Both the position numbers and the translations under genes were made by a program. Positions 53,507 through 61,173 of a stretch of DNA of 64,000 nucleotides are shown here, one piece after another. The stretch's first letter is position 1. The number at the start of each line of letters is the position of its first letter. The notes under the pieces were generated by a model. It had not been told where the DNA came from. It was given only the letters and a program-made list of their open reading frames with translations, and did no database searches. Source of the DNA: Oenococcus sicerae (GTDB lineage: Bacteria; Bacillota; Bacilli; Lactobacillales; Lactobacillaceae); the NCBI RefSeq assembly GCF_004102045.2, contig NZ_CP029684.2, forward strand, positions 868,001 through 932,000. The letters run 5' to 3'.

Positions 53507-54916
53507 ATGGTTGTTGGCGCACAAGCAACGGAGATTGATACAGTGGTCATCGGTTCTGGCCCTGGCGGTTATGTAGCAGCAATTCGTGCGGCTGAACTGG
53601 GTCAAAAAGTGACCATTATCGAAAGTACTTTTATTGGCGGCGTTTGTTTAAACATTGGCTGTATTCCATCCAAGGCTTTAATTAATGTCGGCCATCATTA
53701 TCAAGATGCGATCACTGATCAGCCTTTTGGTTTGAAGGCTTCAAATGTAAGGCTTGATTGGGCAGCTGCTCAGACTTGGAAGCAAAAAAAAGTCGTTGAT
53801 CAGCTGACCGGCGGTGTTGAAATGCTGCTAAAAAAACACAAAGTCGACATCGTACATGGTGTGGCATCCTTTAATGATAATGAACAAATTAACGTAGTTG
53901 AAGGCGACAATCATCAGCTGTTTCAATTTAAAAATTGTATTATAGCAACTGGTTCGCGGCCAGTACAAATTCCTGCTTTTGAGTTTTCTGGGCGGATCGT
54001 TGATTCGACTGGCGCCTTGTCATTGCCGGAGATTCCCAAACATCTTGTTGTGATCGGTGGCGGTGTTATCGGATTTGAATTGGGCAGTGCCTATCTTAAT
54101 CTCGGCAGCAAGGTCACGGTTATTGAAGGTTTGGACCATGTTTTGACCGGCTTTGATGCAGAAATGATCAAACCCGTCTTAAATGATTTTAAAGCCAAAG
54201 GCGGCGAAATTTTTACAAGTGCCAAGGCTAAATCGGTCCTTCAGACAGATGAAGATGTCGCGGTGACGTTTGAAAGCGATGGTAAAGAGCAGACTGTGAC
54301 TGGTGATTATCTGTTGGTTTCAGTTGGACGTCGACCAAATACGGACGATATCGGCTTAAATAATACTAATGTTAAGCTGAACGATCACGGTTTAATCGAA
54401 GTTGATGACACAATGCGCAGCAATGTTCCGCACATTTATGCGATTGGCGATATTACACCAGGACCAGCATTGGCTCATAAAGCTAGTTTCCAAGGAAAAA
54501 TTGCTGCTGCTGCTATTTCTGGCGATGCCAAAGCTCATGATCTGCATTATTCATTGCCAGCTGTTGCCTACACTAATTATGAATTGGCAACAACTGGAGA
54601 AACACCCGACAGTATCAAAGACAAACATTTGGATGCAAAAGCCTATAAGTTTCCCTTTGCCGCCAATGGTCGTGCGCTTTCAATCAACGAGGCTGTCGGT
54701 TTTATTCGACTGATCTCAGACAACAAAACAAAGGCGCTGATCGGTGCACAAATTGTTGGCCCTGGTGCTTCGGATCTCATTTCAGAATTATCTTTAGCCA
54801 TTGAAAATGGTTTAACGACCGAAGACATCAGTTTGACGATCCATCCGCATCCGACTTTGGGCGAAGCAATCATGGATACTGCCGAATTAGCTGACGGTTT
54901 AGCGATTCATATTTAA
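53507..54916 (+). CDS. pdhD: Dihydrolipoamide dehydrogenase (E3)
   Basis: 469 residues. FAD site GSGPGGYVAAIRA, redox disulfide GGVCLNIGCIPSK (Cys47 and Cys52), NAD site VIGGGVIGFELG, and the dimer-interface His-Glu in IHPHPTLGEA (HPHPTLG rather than the common HAHPTLS). It reoxidises lipoamide with NAD+. GGAGG precedes ATG 53507. Last gene of lplA-pdhABCD. Confidence 0.95.
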   Translation: MVVGAQATEIDTVVIGSGPGGYVAAIRAAELGQKVTIIESTFIGGVCLNIGCIPSKALINVGHHYQDAITDQPFGLKASNVRLDWAAAQTWKQKKVVDQLTGGVEMLLKKHKVDIVHGVASFNDNEQINVVEGDNHQLFQFKNCIIATGSRPVQIPAFEFSGRIVDSTGALSLPEIPKHLVVIGGGVIGFELGSAYLNLGSKVTVIEGLDHVLTGFDAEMIKPVLNDFKAKGGEIFTSAKAKSVLQTDEDVAVTFESDGKEQTVTGDYLLVSVGRRPNTDDIGLNNTNVKLNDHGLIEVDDTMRSNVPHIYAIGDITPGPALAHKASFQGKIAAAAISGDAKAHDLHYSLPAVAYTNYELATTGETPDSIKDKHLDAKAYKFPFAANGRALSINEAVGFIRLISDNKTKALIGAQIVGPGASDLISELSLAIENGLTTEDISLTIHPHPTLGEAIMDTAELADGLAIHI

Positions 54917-54926
54917 TTTTTCAGAA

Positions 54927-54954
54927 AGCCAGGCTGAGTGTCTGGTTTTTTTTT
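54927..54954 (+). terminator. Terminator of the pdh operon
   Basis: AGCCAG (54927-54932) pairs with CTGGTT around a nine-base loop and is followed by a run of T to 54954. Confidence 0.8.
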
Positions 54955-54978
54955 AAGCAAATTCGTTAAGATTAATTT

Positions 54979-55773
54979 ATGGATAAAAGACGTGTTTTAC
55001 CAGTTGCCGGCGGCTACAATTTCAGAGATATCGGCGGTTATACTGCTGCCGATGGACGCAAGATCAAATGGGGAAAAGCCTTTCGTACTGCAAATATGGC
55101 CAGCCTTTCGAGCGAGGACTTAGGCTATTTAACTCAACGACAAGTGGATACGATCATTGATTTTCGAACACCGGTTGAAGTGAAAAACGATCCTGATCAT
55201 GTGCCGAATCATGCTATTGACCTGAATATTCCGGCCATGGATTTTGATCGCACGGAATCAACTGCTGATTATTCCCAGCTGAGTCGGGAATACCAGCAAA
55301 AGGATTCCGGTTATTTGAGTATGATCAATAATTACGAGCATTTGATTTCAGATGAGTATTCTAATCGAGCTTATCATGAGTTTTTTAAGCTGCTGTTAAA
55401 GGAAAAGCAGACAATTGTGTTTCATTGCACGGCGGGGAAGGATCGTACCGGTGTTGCCTCGATGCTATTAATGGATCTTTTGGAGATCAGCGAGGCACAG
55501 ATCAAGCATGATTATTTGATTACGGATCGTCTTTCAACGGAAATTGTCGACGGTAAAATCAACCATATGAAACAAGAGGGTGCGAGTTCAGCAGAAATAG
55601 ACAATATTCATTCTTTATGGACTGTTAATATTGACTATTTGCAGCGTTCGATCGATACAGTTAAACGCTTGTCTGGTGATCCGATCACCTATTTGCATGA
55701 TTATTTACAACTGAAAAATGAAGATATTGAAGCTTTACGGGCGAAATATCTGTTTCACGAAAAGATAAACTAA
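54979..55773 (+). CDS. Tyrosine-protein phosphatase, Y_phosphatase3 family
   Basis: 264 residues. The active-site loop is HCTAGKDRTG with Cys150 and Arg156 (CX5R), and the N-terminal GGYNFRDIGGY is the conserved family start. Members dephosphorylate phosphotyrosine or phosphoinositides in lactic acid bacteria and Listeria (LipA-like); no signal peptide is visible, so it is probably cytoplasmic. TAAGAT lies six bases before ATG 54979 and no ribosome binding site is seen. Confidence 0.9.
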   Translation: MDKRRVLPVAGGYNFRDIGGYTAADGRKIKWGKAFRTANMASLSSEDLGYLTQRQVDTIIDFRTPVEVKNDPDHVPNHAIDLNIPAMDFDRTESTADYSQLSREYQQKDSGYLSMINNYEHLISDEYSNRAYHEFFKLLLKEKQTIVFHCTAGKDRTGVASMLLMDLLEISEAQIKHDYLITDRLSTEIVDGKINHMKQEGASSAEIDNIHSLWTVNIDYLQRSIDTVKRLSGDPITYLHDYLQLKNEDIEALRAKYLFHEKIN

Positions 55774-55814
55774 TTGATAAAAAACGGCTATTTGAATGAG
55801 ATACAAATAAATGA

Positions 55815-55843
55815 TTGACAAGCCGATTACTTTCAGTTACCCT
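55815..55843 (+). promoter_or_regulatory. Promoter of the aromatic aminotransferase leader
   Basis: TTGACA (55815-55820), a perfect -35, is followed after 17 bases by the poor -10 TACCCT (55838-55843). The predicted start near 55850 is about eight bases before the leader peptide ATG, the same distance as in the tryptophan transporter leader. Confidence 0.6.
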
Positions 55844-55857
55844 TATTGTTAATTTAG

Positions 55858-55911
55858 ATGACAGAAAAACAGTCACAAATGCACAGCTATTATTACTGGT
55901 TTACGCGCTAA
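55858..55911 (+). CDS. Aromatic-codon leader peptide (MTEKQSQMHSYYYWFTR)
   Basis: A 17-residue reading frame runs from ATG 55858 to TAA 55909-55911. Codons 11-15 (55888-55902) are Tyr-Tyr-Tyr-Trp-Phe: all three aromatic amino acids in an unbroken block, directly upstream of an aromatic aminotransferase. There is no Shine-Dalgarno sequence; the ATG lies close to the predicted 5' end. The Tyr-Trp codons overlap the 5' arm of the first hairpin and the stop codon lies in its loop, as in enterobacterial leader peptides. The product is probably a sensor only. Confidence 0.82.
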   Translation: MTEKQSQMHSYYYWFTR

Positions 55912-56007
55912 CCCGCGCAGCCAGTTTTGGTCGCGGGTTTTATCCCGAGACCTCTTAAAAACGTTTTTACGCGAGCACTCTTGGGATGAATCCAAGAGTG
56001 TTTTTTT
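55895..56007 (+). promoter_or_regulatory. Ribosome-mediated attenuator for aromatic amino acids (predicted)
   Basis: Five mutually exclusive pairings are visible. A: ACTGG (55895-55899) with CCAGT (55921-55925), inner GCGC/GCGC. B: AACCCGCG (55910-55917) with CGCGGGTT (55932-55939), perfect. C: GGTC-CGGG (55929-55937) with CCCG-GACC (55944-55952). E: TATCCCGAGA (55941-55950) with TCTTGGGATG (55979-55988), ten pairs. D: terminator CACTCTTGG (55976-55984) with CCAAGAGTG (55992-56000) then seven T. Stalling on the aromatic codons blocks A, lets B form, breaks C, frees the 5' strand of E, and E destroys D. A ribosome at the stop codon masks B, so C and D form. Without translation A forms, also giving C and D. 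Confidence 0.8.
55976..56007 (+). terminator. Regulated terminator before the aromatic aminotransferase
   Basis: Nine-base-pair stem, seven-base loop and seven T residues, ending 12 bases before the ribosome binding site of the next gene. Confidence 0.88.
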
Positions 56008-56031
56008 GTTCGGAAAATGAGGGAGAGAATC

Positions 56032-57216
56032 ATGCCAGAAATTAGAAAAAATTTAGATCGGATGACAAATACGTTCGTGCAGGCCGCTGGGCCAAGCGAA
56101 ATTCTTGCTTTAAATCAAGAATTTAAATCGATCGATGATATTGTTTTGCTGACGGTCGGTGAACCGGATTTTAATACACCGGAGCATATCAAACAAGCTG
56201 CCATCGCTGATATTGCTGCTAACGATTCACATTATGCACCGTCCAATGGTACAGCTGACTTGCTGCAGAATGCAGCGACATTTTTGAAGCACCATTACCA
56301 ATTAGACTATGATCCAAAAAGTGAGATTTTGGCAACGCTAGGTGTGACTGAGGCCATTAATGTCAGTATCAAAGCCATTTTAAATCCTGGTGATGAAATA
56401 ATTATTCCGGAACCGACTTTTCCTGTTTATGCTTTAGCTGCTAAAGCGTTTGGTGCAAAAGTTATTCATGTTCCAACAGCTGCCGATGGCTTTATTTTGA
56501 CAGTGGCAAAATTAACACAGACCTTGATTGATCATCCTCAGGCTAAAGCAATTGTTTTGACAACACCGGGTAATCCGACTGGTGTTTCATATACAGAAGA
56601 ACAGATCCAATCATTGGCTCAAGTTCTCAAACAGCATAATGTCTTTGTCATTTCTGATGAAATTTATTCTGAATTGACTTATGATCGACCACACGCTTCT
56701 TTTGCTAAAGCCTTGCCTGAACAAACGATCTTATTTAATGGCGTTTCCAAATCGCATGCAATGACTGGCTATCGAGTGGGAATCATTGCAGGCCCGCATG
56801 CGCTTATTTCTCAAATTGCCGTGGTCCATCAGCTGATTACGACAACTTTGCCTGGTGTGACGATGGCAGCTGCCGCCGAGGCCTTTGGTGCTGGTGAAAA
56901 TGATGCCGAAAGCATGCGGATCGCCTATAAAAAACGTCGTGATTATTTGATCGAATCCTTTACTAAATTGGGGCTGTCCTTTGCTTATCCCGATGGTGCA
57001 TTCTATTTCTTTGTTAAAATACCTGCTTATTTACAGCAAGATGGTTTTAAATTAGCTCGTCAAATTGCTAAAGAAGCCAAAGTGGGTGTCACACCAGGCG
57101 TTGCTTTTGGACAGTCTGGTTATCTGCGTTTTTCTTATGCGACATCGTTGGAAAAATTGCAAATCGCTGTTTCACGTCTTGCTGGATTTTTACAGGCTGA
57201 AAAACAAGCCAAATAG
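56032..57216 (+). CDS. araT: Aminotransferase class I/II, aromatic amino acid type
   Basis: 394 residues, fold type I PLP enzyme. TTPGNPTG and DEIYSEL contact the cofactor, the Schiff-base Lys lies in GVSKSHAMTGYRVG, and the substrate carboxylate Arg is in YLRFSYA. Sequence type is the lactic acid bacterial AraT/PatA group, which transaminates Tyr, Phe and Trp; the aromatic leader peptide supports that choice over aspartate or acetyl-lysine substrates. Start ATG 56032 follows AGGGAGAG; an in-frame ATG at 56017 is part of that site. Such enzymes feed aroma and aromatic lactate formation or the last step of Phe/Tyr synthesis. Confidence 0.87.
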   Translation: MPEIRKNLDRMTNTFVQAAGPSEILALNQEFKSIDDIVLLTVGEPDFNTPEHIKQAAIADIAANDSHYAPSNGTADLLQNAATFLKHHYQLDYDPKSEILATLGVTEAINVSIKAILNPGDEIIIPEPTFPVYALAAKAFGAKVIHVPTAADGFILTVAKLTQTLIDHPQAKAIVLTTPGNPTGVSYTEEQIQSLAQVLKQHNVFVISDEIYSELTYDRPHASFAKALPEQTILFNGVSKSHAMTGYRVGIIAGPHALISQIAVVHQLITTTLPGVTMAAAAEAFGAGENDAESMRIAYKKRRDYLIESFTKLGLSFAYPDGAFYFFVKIPAYLQQDGFKLARQIAKEAKVGVTPGVAFGQSGYLRFSYATSLEKLQIAVSRLAGFLQAEKQAK

Positions 57217-57273
57217 TTATGAAAAATCGGCTCATTTCACGAGACTGATCTCCAGAGTAGAAAAGGGATGTTT

Positions 57274-58308
57274 ATGAAAAAAGAGAAAACGAATTTTATT
57301 TTAAAAATATTAAATGGCTTAAGTATTGGTGTCATTATCGCACTGGTTCCTGGTGCGATCCTAGGCTCATTAATGAAAATTTTTGCTAATGATCCAACCG
57401 CCTTGGCGATTGGACAAATGACGACATTGGCACAAAGCTTATTAGCTGTTATCGCCGCGATGGCTGTTGGTCAAGCCTTTAAATTTTCCATGATCGATAC
57501 AGGGTCAATGGCCTTAGCAGCTTTTATGGGTTCAGGTGCTGCCACTGTTAGTCCAAAAGGTGTTTTTGTTTTGAATGGCCCTGGCGATATCATTAATATC
57601 GGCGTAACGCTTGTGATCGCTGTACTATTAATTCAATTACTAGCTGGTCGTTTGGGACAATTGAAGGTCATTTTATCTCCTATTCTGCTTTTAGCGATTG
57701 CTGGCGGTTTAGGAAAACTGTTATTGCCATATGTTCATTCGATCACGACGTCTCTTGGCAGCGCCATCAATGATTTAACTGGTTTACGACCTTTGATTAT
57801 GGGACCTCTGATGGGTATTGTCTTTGCAGTCCTGATTTTGTCGCCGATTTCCTCGGTTGCTATTGCCATGGCGATCGGATTAACTGGTATTGGGTCAGGT
57901 GCCGCCAATCTAGGTATTACGACGGCCAGTTTTGCTTTAGCGATAATGGGTTCATCAGTCAACAGCCTTGGCGGTACTTTAAGCCATTTCATTGGGACAC
58001 CGAAAGTGCAGATGGCCAATATGCTGAGCAAACCAAAATTGTTCATTCCAATTGTGATCGTTTCGGCGCTAGCTGGTTTAGAAGGCGCTTTGTTGAAAGT
58101 GGGCGGCACAGCGATGTCAGCAGGCTTTGGTTTTTCCGGTCTGATCGGTCCTTTAGGTGCCTTTGCGACAGGCACAACAAATCTATTTTTGCTGCTGCTG
58201 GAATTTGTGATGATCCCACTAGTGTTAGCTTATTCGGTACATTTATTGTTTGTTAAAAAACTTCATTTCATTGAGCCAATGGATCTAAAGCTGCCAGAAG
58301 CTGACTAA
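57274..58308 (+). CDS. PTS_EIIC_2-type membrane protein
   Basis: 344 residues, about nine hydrophobic segments rich in Gly, Ala and Ile. The sequence pattern (SPKGVFVLNGPGDIINIG, LIMGPLMGIVFAVLILSPISSVAIA, FSGLIGPLGAFATG) matches the EIIC_2 family of putative transporters that usually occur without EIIA or EIIB. Substrate unknown. AAGGG gives good spacing to ATG 57274 rather than the ATG six bases upstream. It begins 57 bases after araT without a terminator between, so it probably shares the aromatic attenuator, and a terminator follows its stop. Confidence 0.78.
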   Translation: MKKEKTNFILKILNGLSIGVIIALVPGAILGSLMKIFANDPTALAIGQMTTLAQSLLAVIAAMAVGQAFKFSMIDTGSMALAAFMGSGAATVSPKGVFVLNGPGDIINIGVTLVIAVLLIQLLAGRLGQLKVILSPILLLAIAGGLGKLLLPYVHSITTSLGSAINDLTGLRPLIMGPLMGIVFAVLILSPISSVAIAMAIGLTGIGSGAANLGITTASFALAIMGSSVNSLGGTLSHFIGTPKVQMANMLSKPKLFIPIVIVSALAGLEGALLKVGGTAMSAGFGFSGLIGPLGAFATGTTNLFLLLLEFVMIPLVLAYSVHLLFVKKLHFIEPMDLKLPEAD

Positions 58309-58327
58309 AAACGCAATGCGTTTTTTT
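58307..58327 (+). terminator. Terminator after the EIIC_2 gene
   Basis: AAAAACG (58307-58313) pairs with CGTTTTT around CAATG, followed by more T. It overlaps the stop codon. Confidence 0.8.
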
Positions 58328-58349
58328 ATTTGCGTTAAAATGCAGTTAA

Positions 58350-59444
58350 ATGATTTCACATTCTTGGAAAAATTATAAGGGTCTCATAATCGCTGCAGTA
58401 GTTATCGGTCTAACACTGTTAACGCATTTTGATGCTGTTTTTTATAAGACGCCGATTGCTGAAATTACAAGTATTAAACAAGTATCCAGTCAAAAGACGA
58501 AAGATTATTTTGGCAATCAAGACAAGACGGTCACGCAAAAATTGTCCTTAAAATTTTTGAATACGAAGCGCCAGGGACAAAACATGACGATCAGTAATCA
58601 ATATGTTGATTCGCAAGTTTTGAGCCAAAAATATCGTGTCGGCCAAGAAATTCTGCTGAGCCATAAAAAATGGTGGTCGATCATTGGCCAAAAACGTGAT
58701 ACGATTCTGGTTTTTACACTTGCGCTGATGTTGGGTCTAGTGGTTTATTTTGCTAACCGTCTCAGCTTGCAAATTATCATTAGCCTTGTTTTGAATTTTC
58801 TATTTTTTATTCTGGCTATTCTATTTGATATTAATTTTGAAACAGTTTCACCGATCATTGTCTTTGCGGCTTTGACGATTATTTTTACCTTTATTACGCT
58901 TTTTATGGTTTTGGGAAAAAGCCGCCAGTTTGTGATCGTCTTTGCAGCCACGGTTTTATCAACGGCAGCAGGCGTTGGCATTGGTGCGATCGCGATTAAT
59001 TTGAATGGTGCAAACGGCATCCATTTTGAATATATGGACTTTATCACACAATTTCCGATCCCGCTTTTTTACTCGGAATTGTTGATCGGTGTGCTTGGTG
59101 CCTCAATGGATGAGGCTTCTGATATTTCAGCCATGCTGCTGGGCATGCAAAGAGAACGCGCCGAACGCACTTTTAAAGATTACTTTATGTCCGGCATGAC
59201 CGTTGGCCGAGATATTGTTGGCTCTTTAACAAATGTCTTGTTTATGGTTTTTATTGCCGACACACTGCCGATGGTTTTTCTGTATTTGAGAAACGGCAAT
59301 ACTTGGTCTTACACGATTGAAATGACGATGCTCTTAGGATTATTGTCAACGATCATTTCCGCGATCGCCATTGTCTTGACCGTGCCGATCACTTCTTGGC
59401 TGGCTGCCACGATCTTGACAAGGAAAAAGCAGGTGATCGAATGA
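58350..59444 (+). CDS. YibE/YibF family membrane protein
   Basis: 364 residues: an N-terminal helix, an extracytoplasmic domain of about 90 residues, then seven to eight helices. GVLGASMDEASDISAMLLGM and MTVGRDIVGSLTNVLFM are the YibE/F signatures. The function is unknown; the family is often found as adjacent pairs, as here. No ribosome binding site; TAAAAT lies eight bases before ATG 58350. The last bases overlap the next start as ATGA. Confidence 0.85.
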   Translation: MISHSWKNYKGLIIAAVVIGLTLLTHFDAVFYKTPIAEITSIKQVSSQKTKDYFGNQDKTVTQKLSLKFLNTKRQGQNMTISNQYVDSQVLSQKYRVGQEILLSHKKWWSIIGQKRDTILVFTLALMLGLVVYFANRLSLQIIISLVLNFLFFILAILFDINFETVSPIIVFAALTIIFTFITLFMVLGKSRQFVIVFAATVLSTAAGVGIGAIAINLNGANGIHFEYMDFITQFPIPLFYSELLIGVLGASMDEASDISAMLLGMQRERAERTFKDYFMSGMTVGRDIVGSLTNVLFMVFIADTLPMVFLYLRNGNTWSYTIEMTMLLGLLSTIISAIAIVLTVPITSWLAATILTRKKQVIE

Positions 59445-60208
59445 GTACTTTTCTTTGGCTGCTGCTAATTTTATTTGTTCTACTCCTTGCTGTGGCTGGT
59501 AAACAGGGTATGAGAGCTTTTTTTGGCTTAGCTATTAATCTAGCTGCCATTTTTCTCTTGATCATTTTGATCAACTGGGAATTCAATGTTTACTTAGTGA
59601 CAATTTTGATTAGTTTTGTTATTCTGGCTGTCTCGATCTACCTTTCGGCTGATAATCCAAAAGTGACTAATCATGCTTTTGCTTCCAGCTTAATTGTGCT
59701 GGCGATCATCACACTGCTGATCATTCCGATTAATGGCATTGCGAATGTACAGGGTTTTTCAACTGAATCCTCAGAAGAATTAGAGGGTCTTTTGCTGGCA
59801 GTCGGTTTGAATTTCAGCAATATTGCTTTTATTGTAACTGTGATCGCCAGTCTGGGTGCGATTGCCGAAGCAAGTATGGCTATTTCTGCAGATTTGAACG
59901 AGCTGATCAAAAGTACGCCGGAAATATCGACTGCTAGTTTATATAAGCAAGGCATTATTATAGGTTCACAAATTATCGGAACGGCTTTAAATACGCTCTT
60001 TTTTGGTGTTCTTGGAGAAAATTTATCCTTGGCCATTTTTTATATCCGTCTGCATTATTCTTTTGCACAATTGATCAATGGCAAACTAGTTGTTGCAGCA
60101 ATTTTGGACCTTGTGATCGCCATGATCGGTGTCTTATTAACGATCCCGGTCACGACCTTGATCGTTTCCAGAAGTCATGCCACAGAACATAAGATTAAAG
60201 ACAATTGA
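59441..60208 (+). CDS. YibE/YibF family membrane protein, second of pair
   Basis: 255 residues, entirely membrane with seven to eight helices and no extracytoplasmic domain. It repeats the signature of its partner as IASLGAIAEASMAISADLN and GIIIGSQIIGTALNTLFFG, so the two are distant paralogues likely to form a heteromeric membrane complex. Start ATG 59441 overlaps the upstream stop and follows AGGTG; an earlier in-frame ATG at 59396 would lie inside the upstream gene. Confidence 0.85.
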   Translation: MSTFLWLLLILFVLLLAVAGKQGMRAFFGLAINLAAIFLLIILINWEFNVYLVTILISFVILAVSIYLSADNPKVTNHAFASSLIVLAIITLLIIPINGIANVQGFSTESSEELEGLLLAVGLNFSNIAFIVTVIASLGAIAEASMAISADLNELIKSTPEISTASLYKQGIIIGSQIIGTALNTLFFGVLGENLSLAIFYIRLHYSFAQLINGKLVVAAILDLVIAMIGVLLTIPVTTLIVSRSHATEHKIKDN

Positions 60209-60305
60209 TTCCAGCGACACGTGGTGGCTACATAGGCTGTTTTGGTCGAAAAATATTATCAAGTGTCAAAAATAAGAAAAATTCCGCCCGTAAAAAAAGA
60301 CCGAA

Positions 60306-61136
60306 TTAATTTTCGATCTTTTCTTGATTTAAGACAAATTTTTTAACTGCAAAAGCAGCACCATTATCGTCATTAGTTCCTGTAACAAATTGTGCCACTG
60401 ACTTGACAGCATCAATACCGTTGCCCATTGCAACACCCATGCCGGCTGCTTCGACCATAGATAGGTCATTGCCTTGATCGCCAATAGCCATTACTTGTGA
60501 AATATCAATGCTGAGTTTGTTAGCCAAAGTTTTAACGGCATTACCCTTGGAAACGTGTTTATCAATAAATTCTAAATAAATAGGTGAGCTTGGTACAACG
60601 TTAAAACGTTCATAGACCCAGCTTGGCAATTCTTTTTTGGCTTTTTCAATAATTTCTGGTTCATCGACGAACATCACTTTGGCGATAACATCAGATTTTT
60701 TTAGATCCTGCATGCGGACGTGACGGGTTTTTGTGTTGGTTAGTTTGGCTTCAAATTTGGTGTATTTCGGCACTGATAAGTAGGGCGTATAAATGTAATC
60801 AGCAGTTTCCGCGTGAACTTTAATACCGATTTTCGTAGATAATTCATAGAGATCTTTGTAGTCTTGGATCGATAGTGGTGTCTCGGCAATCATTTTGCCT
60901 GATGTCGTCCGGATCGTGGCACCGTTATAATTGATCGCATATTGATCATCACGACGATCAATGCCAAGCTTTTTATAATAAGCTTCCGTACCCAGCAAAG
61001 GTCGTCCAGAAGTGATGACGATTTTTATCCCTTGAGCGATTGCTTCTTTTAACACGTCGATCGTGTATTTAGTTAATTCGTTGCTGCTGTTCAATAAGGT
61101 TGCGTCAACATCAATTGCTACTAATTTTATGTTCAT
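60306..61136 (-). CDS. Cof-type HAD phosphatase
   Basis: 276 residues, HAD subfamily IIB. Motif I DVDATLL (both nucleophile Asp residues), motif II VITSGRP, the Lys in SKGNAVKTL and motif IV GDQGNDLSMV are all present, with a cap domain between. Members dephosphorylate sugar phosphates or FMN-like substrates. There is no ribosome binding site; TAAAAT (complement of 61143-61148) lies six bases before the ATG. It is divergent from phosphoglucomutase, with only 37 bases between the two start codons. Confidence 0.9.
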   Translation of the reverse strand: MNIKLVAIDVDATLLNSSNELTKYTIDVLKEAIAQGIKIVITSGRPLLGTEAYYKKLGIDRRDDQYAINYNGATIRTTSGKMIAETPLSIQDYKDLYELSTKIGIKVHAETADYIYTPYLSVPKYTKFEAKLTNTKTRHVRMQDLKKSDVIAKVMFVDEPEIIEKAKKELPSWVYERFNVVPSSPIYLEFIDKHVSKGNAVKTLANKLSIDISQVMAIGDQGNDLSMVEAAGMGVAMGNGIDAVKSVAQFVTGTNDDNGAAFAVKKFVLNQEKIEN

Positions 61137-61173
61137 ACAACTATTTTAACCGAGAAAATTTTACAATGGGACT
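61137..61173. promoter_or_regulatory. 37-base divergent start region with two -10 boxes
   Basis: Leftward TAAAAT (complement of 61143-61148) and rightward TACAAT (61162-61167) each lie exactly six bases from an ATG, and neither gene has a Shine-Dalgarno sequence. The -35 region of each promoter must overlap the other. Good -35 hexamers are not seen. Confidence 0.5.

Noticed and set aside
55774-56031. Lysine or SAM riboswitch, or T-box, before araT
   Set aside because: None of their conserved core sequences is visible, and the aromatic leader peptide with competing hairpins accounts for the region.
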